A DNA stretch of 11,784 nucleotides from Xanthobacteraceae bacterium (GTDB lineage Bacteria > Pseudomonadota > Alphaproteobacteria > Rhizobiales > Xanthobacteraceae), in assembly GCA_019746355.1 (NCBI GenBank), contig JAIESC010000225.1, positions 1 through 11,784 on the forward strand. The letters are read 5' to 3'. Positions 6,425-11,784 of this stretch are shown here, piece after piece (the stretch's first letter is position 1; the number at the start of each line of letters is the position of its first letter). The position numbers and the translations under genes are program-made. A model generated the notes under the pieces. The model did no database searches. It saw only the letters and a list, made by a program, of their open reading frames with translations, and was not told the DNA's origin.

Positions 6425-7138
6425 ATGATCACCAGGCGCCGCCTCTCCTCCCTGCTCGCCACGGCCGCGATCGCCTTGCCGCTTGCCGCAACGCTGCCGC
6501 TGATGCGGGCGCAAGCCTCGAGCGAGCCGGTGAAGATCGAGGCGCCGAAGCTCGATGCCGCGGCGGCGGACGGCCTGCAGACCGCGGTGATCGCCGGTGG
6601 CTGCTTCTGGGGCATCCAGGCCGTGTACCAGCACACCAAGGGCGTGACCAAGGCCGTGTCGGGCTATGCCGGCGGCGAGAAGAAGGACGCCGACTACGAG
6701 CGCGTGAGCTCCGGCCGCACCCAGCACGCCGAGGCCGTGCTGGTGACGTTCGACCCGAAGGTGATCTCTTACGGCAAAATCCTGCAGATCTTCTTCTCGA
6801 TCGCGCACGACCCGACGCAGCTCAATTACCAGGGGCCTGACCACGGCCCGCAATACCGCACCGAGATATTCCCGCAGAGCCAGGAGCAGGCGAAGGTCGC
6901 CAAGGCCTATGTCGCGCAGCTCGATGCGGCAAAGGCGTTCAAGAAGCCGATCGTCACCAAGACCGGCACGATGAAGGCTGCGTTCTACCCGGCCGAGGCC
7001 TATCACCAGGACTACGCCTTCCGGCACCCGAACAACATGTACATCGTCATCAACGACGCGCCGAAGGTGGAGAATTTGAAGAAGTTCTTCCCGGCAGAAT
7101 TTCGCGAGAAGCCTGTGCTGGTGGCGGACGCGAACTGA
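6425..7138 (+). CDS. msrA: Peptide methionine sulfoxide reductase A, exported, single-cysteine type
   Basis: Reduces the S-epimer of methionine sulfoxide in proteins. The 237-residue product has the invariant GGCFWG active site (nucleophile Cys 60), SGYAGG, GRTQHAEAV and AYHQDY, all diagnostic of MsrA. The N-terminus MITRRRLSSLL followed by a long hydrophobic stretch and RAQAS looks like a twin-arginine signal (T-R-R-x-L pattern), placing the enzyme in the periplasm. Cys 60 is the only cysteine in the protein, so the usual C-terminal resolving cysteine is absent; recycling would need an external thiol or reductase. GGGAGAA precedes the ATG. The gene converges on the HNH gene with a 60-base gap. 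The family call is very strong; Tat rather than Sec export is inference. Confidence 0.95.
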   Translation: MITRRRLSSLLATAAIALPLAATLPLMRAQASSEPVKIEAPKLDAAAADGLQTAVIAGGCFWGIQAVYQHTKGVTKAVSGYAGGEKKDADYERVSSGRTQHAEAVLVTFDPKVISYGKILQIFFSIAHDPTQLNYQGPDHGPQYRTEIFPQSQEQAKVAKAYVAQLDAAKAFKKPIVTKTGTMKAAFYPAEAYHQDYAFRHPNNMYIVINDAPKVENLKKFFPAEFREKPVLVADAN

Positions 7139-7198
7139 TTCAACGCTGTTCGACCCCTGCGCCCCCATTGCGATGCTTACGACTTGCAAGCGCAAGGT

Positions 7199-8125
7199 CT
7201 ATCCCTTGAAGCGATGCTCATTGTGCCAGACGAGCGCGGAATGATTGGGCCTCCGATTGACATCGTCTGGCAATTGAATGCCCGTGCCATGTAATGAGTA
7301 GTAGTGGCGGCCGTTTTCGTACTCCTCGCGGATTCGCTTGCTGACTTCAAATCTCATATCCGGAGAGATCGTGACGTAGCCCAAATCGAAAAGGCTATGA
7401 ATGTCTCGTCGCAACAAGATGCCATTTGACACTTCGTGCGAACCGCCATCCGCAAAGGGCCGAATATGCGCTGCATCAAGCGCCGGAAGCGTACGCTCGC
7501 CAGAAACCGCACAGCGTCTGCGGTAGTTGTCAGTCACCAAAATACGGAAAGCACCTTGTCCAAGACGCGGCTTCACCAAGACCGGTTCCCCGTAGCGAGC
7601 CTGAGGAGGCTCGTTAATTTCCGAGGAAGCGATGGTCTCCCGCAGCGCGCCTTGCACTGAATCCCACAACTGAAGACCTTCGTGGTCATCCGTGGAATAG
7701 CCTTTGAACGTGACGGTAGTGAGCGCGAAGCTCTTTGGAACTGGGAGCCACTGCGCTCTGTCAAAGAAAAATGGCTGGGTGAGTACGCGACATCCAACAA
7801 CGAAGTCTTCGCGTTCGTCGGGCCTTACTCTTCGATATCGAGCAATGCGCGACCTCATATCGGAAAGAGAACGCGCACCGTTTGCCTCTTTGAAGGCCTC
7901 CCATGCCAAGGAGCACGGCATCGAATTGGCGTGAGCAAATACACCACCCCCGACAATGAAATTATCCGGCGAATGAAGCTTGAAAAGAAACAGCTCACCC
8001 GGTTGCAATGCGCGAAAGTTTGTCGCAGACGGGGACCAAAAATTTACTTCCGTCAAATTGGACTGCTGGCGAAGCTGGTCAAACCAGTCACCATCAGTCA
8101 CTGCAACAATTAGCCGGACTGACAT
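7199..8125 (-). CDS. HNH endonuclease with EVE/PUA-like N-terminal domain; candidate modification-dependent restriction enzyme
   Basis: A 308-residue predicted nuclease. The C-terminal domain (about 195-285) is an HNH_2-type fold: RRRCAVSGE, LDAAHIRPFADGG, SNGILLRRDIHSLFD, giving catalytic/metal candidates His 220, Asn 234 and His 243. The N-terminal ~150 residues (RALQPGELFLFKLHSP, FIVGGGVFA) resemble the EVE/PUA superfamily, which can bind modified bases. This layout is known from modification-dependent (type IV-like) enzymes such as VcaM4I. GC is lower than in neighbours: single 60-base lines at 7381 and 7981 count 28 and 31 G+C, against 43 in the line at 3121. That suggests horizontal acquisition. 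No cognate methylase is adjacent. It starts at ATG 8125, with no strong ribosome site; Uma2 lies 83 bases upstream on the same strand. HNH is firm; the EVE/PUA assignment is by eye. Confidence 0.82.
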   Translation of the reverse strand: MSVRLIVAVTDGDWFDQLRQQSNLTEVNFWSPSATNFRALQPGELFLFKLHSPDNFIVGGGVFAHANSMPCSLAWEAFKEANGARSLSDMRSRIARYRRVRPDEREDFVVGCRVLTQPFFFDRAQWLPVPKSFALTTVTFKGYSTDDHEGLQLWDSVQGALRETIASSEINEPPQARYGEPVLVKPRLGQGAFRILVTDNYRRRCAVSGERTLPALDAAHIRPFADGGSHEVSNGILLRRDIHSLFDLGYVTISPDMRFEVSKRIREEYENGRHYYSLHGTGIQLPDDVNRRPNHSALVWHNEHRFKG

Positions 8126-8208
8126 GCTGCCTAAGGCTATTTGCCGCCCGGGGTCGCCGCAAGCGAAAGCACGCTACCGCGGACAGGCGGCGCACAGAAG
8201 CGCGGAGT

Positions 8209-8796
8209 TCAATGCAGCTCAAGCTCGCCAAGCGTGACGGCGAGGCCGGGCAGCGCCTGCGGCACAAGCCGCGCGTCCGGCGCGAACGCCGCAACCGAGC
8301 GATAGTCCTGCTCCGCCGGATCGAGGTGGATGTGCGCTACGAGTTTCGCCGCATCGATCACCCAAAGCTCGGCGATGCCGAAGCCTGCGTAGAGTGCGGC
8401 CTTGCGGCCGAGATCGTAGCCGAGGCTTGAATCCGCGATCTCGACGACGAGCTTGGCCGTGGCTGCGGCGAGGCCGCGGATGCCGGAAGACTTCGGGTAG
8501 AAGACGAAATCAGGCTCGAGATAGGTGTCGGCCGTGAGCCGAAAAGTGGTTTCAGTGACGAACAGGACATCGGGGGGCAGCTTAGGCGCCCAATAGATGT
8601 TCAGAGCGGCCTTCAGAATTTCATGCTGGTGGCCCTTGGGCGACATCGGGACGATCTCCCCCCCGATCAGTTCGATGCGCTCGTCTTCTTCGAGAATGCC
8701 CGCTTCGGTCATGCGCTCAAGCTCGGCCACAGTGAAGCGCCGGCGAGGGAGGCCTTCCGCCGCGGTCGTGGTCATGTCGCGCAGGTGGCGGTTCAT
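8209..8796 (-). CDS. Uma2-family (DUF820) putative PD-(D/E)XK endonuclease
   Basis: A 195-residue protein of the Uma2 family, common in cyanobacteria and scattered in proteobacteria, with a restriction-endonuclease-like fold but unproven role. Motifs: FTVAELERM, IELIGGEIVPMSP (41-53), YLEPDFVFYP (catalytic Asp 96), KLVVEIADSS (Glu 119), GYDLGRKAALYA (Lys 132), then ELWVID. All three presumptive PD-(D/E)XK residues are present, so it is probably intact. I chose the ATG at 8796; an ATG at 8775 (MTTTAAEG) is an alternative, and neither has a clear Shine-Dalgarno. It sits between a dispersed palindromic repeat upstream and the HNH gene downstream on the same strand. Uma2 proteins often accompany mobile or defence regions, but a link to the HNH gene is only positional. 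Confidence 0.85.
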   Translation of the reverse strand: MNRHLRDMTTTAAEGLPRRRFTVAELERMTEAGILEEDERIELIGGEIVPMSPKGHQHEILKAALNIYWAPKLPPDVLFVTETTFRLTADTYLEPDFVFYPKSSGIRGLAAATAKLVVEIADSSLGYDLGRKAALYAGFGIAELWVIDAAKLVAHIHLDPAEQDYRSVAAFAPDARLVPQALPGLAVTLGELELH

Positions 8797-8880
8797 GGAT
8801 ACAAATGTACCATGTCGGAGCGGTGGTTGCAGCAGCGGCAGCAGTTGTCTTTCACTCCGGCCCTCATCGCCCGCGAAAGC

Positions 8881-8937
8881 GGACGATCCAGCTCTCTTAC
8901 AAGACTGGATGCCCCGCCTTCGCGGGGCATGACGTCC
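8881..8937. repeat. Dispersed palindromic element folding as a three-way junction
   Basis: The outer stem is GGACG (8881-8885) with CGTCC (8933-8937). It encloses two hairpins: ATCCAG (8886-8891) with CTGGAT (8905-8910), and GCCCCGC (8911-8917) with GCGGGGC (8922-8928) around the loop CTTC. All arms are perfect. The wording, especially the ~22-base hairpin at 8909-8930, resembles intergenic repeats remembered from Bradyrhizobium/Rhodopseudomonas. It lies in the 197-base gap between two minus-strand genes (the MltB-like gene ending at 8994 and Uma2 starting at 8796) and could terminate or stabilise transcripts there. Confidence 0.65.
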
Positions 8938-8993
8938 TAAGTGGTTCAAGCGGTGACCGCGGCGTTGCAACGCGGAGGAACGAGGATCGTGCC

Positions 8994-9803
8994 CTATCGC
9001 CCCATCAGCCGATCGGTGAAGTGGGCGATGGTCTTGCGATAGACCTCGCTCCTGTTCCACTCGCGCATCACCTGGAAATTCGCGGTGCCCTCGTGGTACG
9101 GCCCGCCCGGCTGCCAGCCGTTCACCTTGAGCAGGTTGGCGGTCGAGGCGAGCACGTCCGGCACGCTGTGGCGCAGGTCGACATGGCCGTTGCCGTCGTA
9201 GTCGACGCCGTACTTGATATAGGAGGACGGCAGGAACTGGGTCTGGCCGAGCTCGCCGGCATAGGCGCCGATCAGGTCCCGCAACGGCAGATCGCCGCGC
9301 TGCACGATCTTCAGCGCCGCGATCAGCTCGCGCTGGAACAGCTCGGCGCGACGGCAGTCGTGCGCGAGCGTCGCAATGGTGCGCACCACCGGCAGCTTGC
9401 CGATGTCGCCCGCGCCGAAATCGCTCTCCAGCCCCCAGATCGCGACGATCATCTCCTTCGGCGGGCCGAACTGCCGCTCGACGCGGGAGAGGAGCGCGGC
9501 GTGGCGCTGGATGAGCTGGCGGCCGCGGCTGATGCGGCCCTGGGTGACGCGGGTCGCGGCGTATTCTTCGAAGGTCTTGCGGAAGGTGCCGCGCTGGCGG
9601 CGGTCGAACGACAGCACATTCGGATCGATCGAGACGCCGGCAAAGGCCTGGCCGATCACCGCGCCGGAAACGCCCTGGGCCTGCGCCTCGCGGGACATGG
9701 CGGCCAGGAAGGTCTGGAAATCGCCGCCGCACTGGGCAGCGTATGCAGGTGCAACAGGCGATACGAGAAGCGCAAGAAGGAGAACAGCGAGCAGACGCCG
9801 CAT
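8994..9803 (-). CDS. Lytic murein transglycosylase, MltB-like (SLT_2)
   Basis: A 269-residue exported enzyme predicted to cut peptidoglycan between MurNAc and GlcNAc, forming 1,6-anhydro ends. The signal peptide is MRRLLAVLLLALLVSPVAPAYA, without a lipobox, so the protein is probably soluble in the periplasm rather than a lipoprotein like E. coli MltB. The MltB domain fills the rest: FRKTFEEYAATRV, the catalytic segment AIWGLESDFG (Glu 126), GAYAGELGQTQFLPSSY (179-195), DYDGNGHVDL and NGWQPGGPYHEG. No C-terminal peptidoglycan-binding domain follows, which is shorter than many relatives. The ATG at 9803 is chosen because the signal peptide starts there; GAGGG lies about 9 bases ahead. A dispersed repeat (9815-9850) overlaps its upstream region. 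Confidence 0.92.
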   Translation of the reverse strand: MRRLLAVLLLALLVSPVAPAYAAQCGGDFQTFLAAMSREAQAQGVSGAVIGQAFAGVSIDPNVLSFDRRQRGTFRKTFEEYAATRVTQGRISRGRQLIQRHAALLSRVERQFGPPKEMIVAIWGLESDFGAGDIGKLPVVRTIATLAHDCRRAELFQRELIAALKIVQRGDLPLRDLIGAYAGELGQTQFLPSSYIKYGVDYDGNGHVDLRHSVPDVLASTANLLKVNGWQPGGPYHEGTANFQVMREWNRSEVYRKTIAHFTDRLMGR

Positions 9804-9814
9804 GGTGCCGGACC

Positions 9815-9850
9815 CTCGTTTTCCCCACCGCCGCGACGATGATGGCACGG
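9815..9850 (-). repeat. Dispersed repeat, copy A, upstream of the MltB-like gene
   Basis: Read on the minus strand, this stretch runs GTGCCATCATCG, a GC-rich middle and GGGGAAAACGAGG, directly before the gene starting at 9803. A close copy lies at 11618-11650 in the same orientation and also just upstream of a minus-strand gene. By eye about 32 of 36 aligned bases agree, with small gaps. The GAGG at its end is positioned roughly where a ribosome-binding site would be expected. It may be a fragment of a family of extragenic repeats; a regulatory role is inference. Confidence 0.55.
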
Positions 9851-9908
9851 CATCGACCGCCACTCAACGCGCGGGAATCACAAGAAACGGAGCGGAAGGC
9901 GCGGAGCC

Positions 9909-11117
9909 CTACTCGGCGTCGGACTTCAGCACGTTCACGACCCAGGGCAGCGCGATGCTGCTGAAGATCTTGCCGTCCGGCCAGCCGGGGCCGCGGCCCA
10001 TGTGCCCGCCCTGCGGATTGACCCAGGCCTCCTTGGCCGTGCCGTTGCGCTGGAGCAGGTAGAGATCGTCGATCGGCACCTGCGAGTCGTTGACGCCGTT
10101 GATCAGCAGCATCCGGGTCGAGGGCTTGCCGACGAAGCCGCGCGCCTGAAGCGACATGCGCGGGCCATAGGCCAGGAAATCGTCGAGCGTGGACACGCGG
10201 TAGACGCTGGCGCGCGCGGCGAACAGGTCGAACAGGTATTCGCGCGTGCCGAGCGCCTTCACCTGCCAATCGCGCAGGAAGTAGGTGTGCGTCGGGCCGC
10301 CCCACACCACCGCGCCGCGCAGACGGTCCTTCTCGGTGACGCCAAGCGTCGCGGCCCAATGGCCGCCCCAGCTTGCGCCGATGACGGCGAGACGCTTGCC
10401 GTCGACCTCGCCGCGGGTCAGCAGATAGTCGATCGCGGCCGAGAAGATCTTCTCCGCGCCGACGTCTATCTTGATCGGCGATTCGCCGGTGCCCGGCATG
10501 TCGAGGCACAGCACGCCTACGCCGGCCTTGAGAAACTGCCCGACGCGCTCGCCCCAGTATTCCTTGTAGGAGTCGAGCCCGCCGATCGTCAGCACGACCG
10601 GCACGGACCGCGCCCCTTTGGGCAGCGCGAGGTAGGCGTTCACCGTCTTGCCGTCGAACGGGAAGCTCACCGGCTCGATCGGCGGATCGGACAGCGCCGC
10701 GGCCTTGCGGAAATCGTCGACGCCGCGGGCGAAGGCCTGCTTCTTGCCGGGCGAATTCGGCGTCGGCCAGCCGCCGAAGCTGTCATAGCGGTGCGCCATC
10801 ATGTAGGCCTCGTGCGCGGCCTTCTTGTCGGTCGCGGCCAGGCCTGCGGCGCGCTCGGCGTAGCGCGCGCCCATCTTCATCCACGACGCCGCCCATTCGT
10901 CACGGTCCAGGCTCGTGATGCCGGAAAGGATTTCGCGGACGTCTTCCGGCTTCATGCCGGTGAGCGGATAGGCGTTGCGGTCGGCGCGCTGCTGCACGGC
11001 CTCCTTCAGCTCCGGCCAAGTGCGCTCCGGCGCAAGCTGCGCAAGGGCCGGGGCGGCGAAGACCGCGGCGGCCGCGGCGAGCGAACACACGTGGAGCGCA
11101 AGACGGGAAAGGATCAT
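9909..11117 (-). CDS. Exported alpha/beta hydrolase (FrsA-like/DUF1100-type esterase)
   Basis: A 402-residue predicted periplasmic serine hydrolase. A signal peptide spans about residues 1-27 (hydrophobic Ala-rich stretch ending in ALA). An N-terminal helical region (30-145) precedes the alpha/beta-hydrolase core, as in the FrsA-like family, where it acts as a cap. The core has VVLTIGGLDSYKEYW (174-188, oxyanion region), CLDMPGTGES, the nucleophile elbow VIGASWGGH (Ser 249), NGVNDSQVP (acid Asp 344) and QGGHMGRGPG (His 372). A complete triad suggests an active esterase or C-C hydrolase; the substrate is unknown. GGAG sits just ahead of the ATG at 11117. It ends 105 bases before the MltB-like start, on the same strand, so a loose transcription unit is possible. 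Confidence 0.88.
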   Translation of the reverse strand: MILSRLALHVCSLAAAAAVFAAPALAQLAPERTWPELKEAVQQRADRNAYPLTGMKPEDVREILSGITSLDRDEWAASWMKMGARYAERAAGLAATDKKAAHEAYMMAHRYDSFGGWPTPNSPGKKQAFARGVDDFRKAAALSDPPIEPVSFPFDGKTVNAYLALPKGARSVPVVLTIGGLDSYKEYWGERVGQFLKAGVGVLCLDMPGTGESPIKIDVGAEKIFSAAIDYLLTRGEVDGKRLAVIGASWGGHWAATLGVTEKDRLRGAVVWGGPTHTYFLRDWQVKALGTREYLFDLFAARASVYRVSTLDDFLAYGPRMSLQARGFVGKPSTRMLLINGVNDSQVPIDDLYLLQRNGTAKEAWVNPQGGHMGRGPGWPDGKIFSSIALPWVVNVLKSDAE

Positions 11118-11217
11118 GGCGCATCTCCAGCGGCCGCTTGTCGGGCGCGGCGGTGTGATTTTTTTGAAAGTCTAGGAGCGCCGGTGCAACGCGGCAAGGC
11201 GGCCCGCGTCGGCGGCG

Positions 11218-11598
11218 CTACCAGCGGCCCATGCGCCTATTCCAGGAAAACAGCACGTCGGCGAAGCGGTCGTAGACGAAGCGCGTCACAGGCAGGACGG
11301 CGCGATTGCCGAGAAGCCGCGCGAACCAGGCCTCGCCGGGCGTGATACGCCAGATGGCGATGGCCACGTCCGCGCCGACGATCAGGCGGCCGGTTTCGTC
11401 GGTTGCGTGCAGGCGACGGCGGATGTCGTCAAGCGACGCGCCATAGGCCGCGAGCGCATCGGGCTGTTCGTTGATGTCGTGGAACGTGACATGGCCCGCG
11501 CGGACCGCGCCGATGAGCTTGTTGCGCTGGCGCGAGATGCCGGCATCGCAAACCGGGCAGCGCGTGTTGTACCAGACAACAAGGTGATGTCCGGTCAT
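11218..11598 (-). CDS. DCC-family thiol-disulfide oxidoreductase-like protein (DUF393)
   Basis: A 126-residue small protein with an N-terminal VVWYNTRCPVCDAGI (7-21), the family's thioredoxin-like CxxC motif (Cys 14 and Cys 17), and no signal peptide. Canonical members read YDGxCPxC, so here Asn-Thr-Arg replaces Asp-Gly-x while the two cysteines are kept. The middle contains VTFHDINEQPDAL and the DETGRLIVGADVAIAIWR segment usual in the family, and the C-terminus has VYDRFADVLFSWNRR. The ATG at 11598 is used because the family strand starts there; no strong ribosome site is seen. It is the first gene downstream of a group II intron end and of the dispersed repeat at 11618-11650. A redox role is likely; the partner is unknown. 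Confidence 0.85.
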   Translation of the reverse strand: MTGHHLVVWYNTRCPVCDAGISRQRNKLIGAVRAGHVTFHDINEQPDALAAYGASLDDIRRRLHATDETGRLIVGADVAIAIWRITPGEAWFARLLGNRAVLPVTRFVYDRFADVLFSWNRRMGRW

Positions 11599-11617
11599 GG
11601 AATGCTCGGTTGTCGAC

Positions 11618-11650
11618 CTCGTTCTCCCCGCCACGGCGATGATGGCACGG
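11618..11650 (-). repeat. Dispersed repeat, copy B, upstream of the DCC-family gene
   Basis: This is the second copy of the element at 9815-9850, in the same orientation and about 20 bases ahead of the start at 11598. On the minus strand it begins CCGTGCCATCATCG and ends GGAGAACGAGG, with a slightly shorter GC-rich middle than copy A. Its place between a group II intron end and a gene start means it may also be part of the intron's target neighbourhood. Confidence 0.55.
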
Positions 11651-11714
11651 GCAGAGCCATGGTGAAAGCGCACTGCCGTCGGCGCAACGGTCGCGAAACA
11701 ACATCTCGAATCGG

Positions 11715-11784
11715 GTAGGGGGAAAGCCTTGCGGCCTCCCCCTCCCACACCACCGTACGTACGGTTCCGTATACGGCGGTTCGT
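11715..11784 (-). mobile_element. 3' end of a group II intron (domains V and VI); body beyond the window
   Basis: On the minus strand, a domain V-like hairpin is followed by GTGGGAG and then a domain VI-like hairpin: GGGGGA-GGCC around a GCAA tetraloop, then GGCT-TTCCCCC. It ends in CTAC at about 11715, which suits the usual intron 3' end (AY). I recognise this tail from bacterial group II introns that encode an LtrA-type maturase. The maturase and domains I-IV would lie right of 11784. The exact splice junction is uncertain by a few bases. The 3' strand of domain VI has no A inside the stem, so the usual bulged branch-point A is not evident. The 3' exon leads into the DCC-family gene. Confidence 0.75.
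11748..11781 (-). ncRNA. Group II intron domain V catalytic hairpin
   Basis: The element is 34 nt long, the standard domain V length. ACCGCCGTA pairs with TACGGTGGT (including the characteristic G-U pair), then TACG pairs with CGTA around a GAAC loop, with a two-base CG bulge on the 3' strand as in canonical domain V. The catalytic triad position reads CGC rather than AGC, which is the state known for class IIC introns (for example Oceanobacillus iheyensis). The fold was worked out by eye. Confidence 0.75.

Noticed and set aside
7139..7198. Possible bidirectional terminator between msrA and the HNH gene (GACTTGC against GCAAGGTC near 7183-7199)
   Set aside because: The stem is short with a bulge, there is no U-tract on either strand, and it runs to the HNH stop; the evidence is too weak for a feature.
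8209..10509. A 766-codon open frame on the minus strand running through three genes into Uma2
   Set aside because: Only the last 195 codons show a family (Uma2). The rest is Arg/Ala/Pro-rich read-through in the wrong frame of the MltB-like and alpha/beta-hydrolase genes, whose own frames have clear signal peptides and catalytic motifs.
10002..11345. A 447-codon plus-strand open frame opposite the exported hydrolase
   Set aside because: It is antisense to a complete hydrolase with signal peptide and catalytic triad, and has His/Arg/Ala-rich shadow composition.
708..11598. A coherent novel multi-gene defence or biosynthetic system across the window
   Set aside because: The genes belong to familiar, separate families in several transcription units with changing orientation; only the HNH/Uma2 pair has a defence flavour, and its link is positional.

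Overview
The window is GC-rich chromosomal DNA with long, dense genes. Protein types and GC-rich extragenic palindromes point to an alphaproteobacterium of the Bradyrhizobium/Rhodopseudomonas kind. That assignment is inference from style and remembered families; no rRNA or other marker gene is present. I recognise no tRNA, rRNA or CRISPR array.

Layout from left to right. (1) Bases 1-525 are mobile-element debris: two direct repeats resembling an IS21-family end, abutting a 5'-truncated IS481-family transposase that keeps its catalytic half. (2) 526-707 is a spacer with two strong hairpins. (3) 708-2102 (minus) encodes an exported lytic transglycosylase with a long Ala/Pro tail built of three ~49-residue repeats. 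(4) 2348-5394 (plus) holds four co-directional genes: a D-2-hydroxyacid dehydrogenase, a luciferase-like flavin monooxygenase whose start codon lies in a long hairpin, and two tandem DUF1330 paralogues. (5) 5404-5847 (minus) is a YciA-type acyl-CoA thioesterase, convergent with the DUF1330 pair. (6) 6030-7138 (plus) has an unrecognised 76-residue protein and a probably Tat-exported methionine sulfoxide reductase A with a single cysteine. (7) 7199-8796 (minus) carries two nuclease-type genes: an HNH endonuclease with an EVE/PUA-like N-terminus and visibly lower GC, and a Uma2-family PD-(D/E)XK protein. This is the most accessory-looking part and a candidate defence insertion. (8) 8994-11598 (minus) encodes an MltB-like lytic transglycosylase, an exported alpha/beta hydrolase and a DCC-family (DUF393) CxxC protein, with a dispersed repeat upstream of two of them. 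(9) The right edge, about 11715-11784, is the 3' end of a group II intron on the minus strand, with a recognisable domain V and domain VI; its body lies beyond the window.

Functionally, the cell-envelope genes (two lytic transglycosylases, exported hydrolase, exported MsrA) and the small oxidoreductase/thioesterase set look like ordinary chromosomal background. Mobile DNA bounds the window at both ends. The points most worth checking are the start-codon hairpin at 3431-3471, the EVE/PUA-HNH candidate modification-dependent nuclease, and the intron end. I did not find a convincing wholly new multi-gene system.
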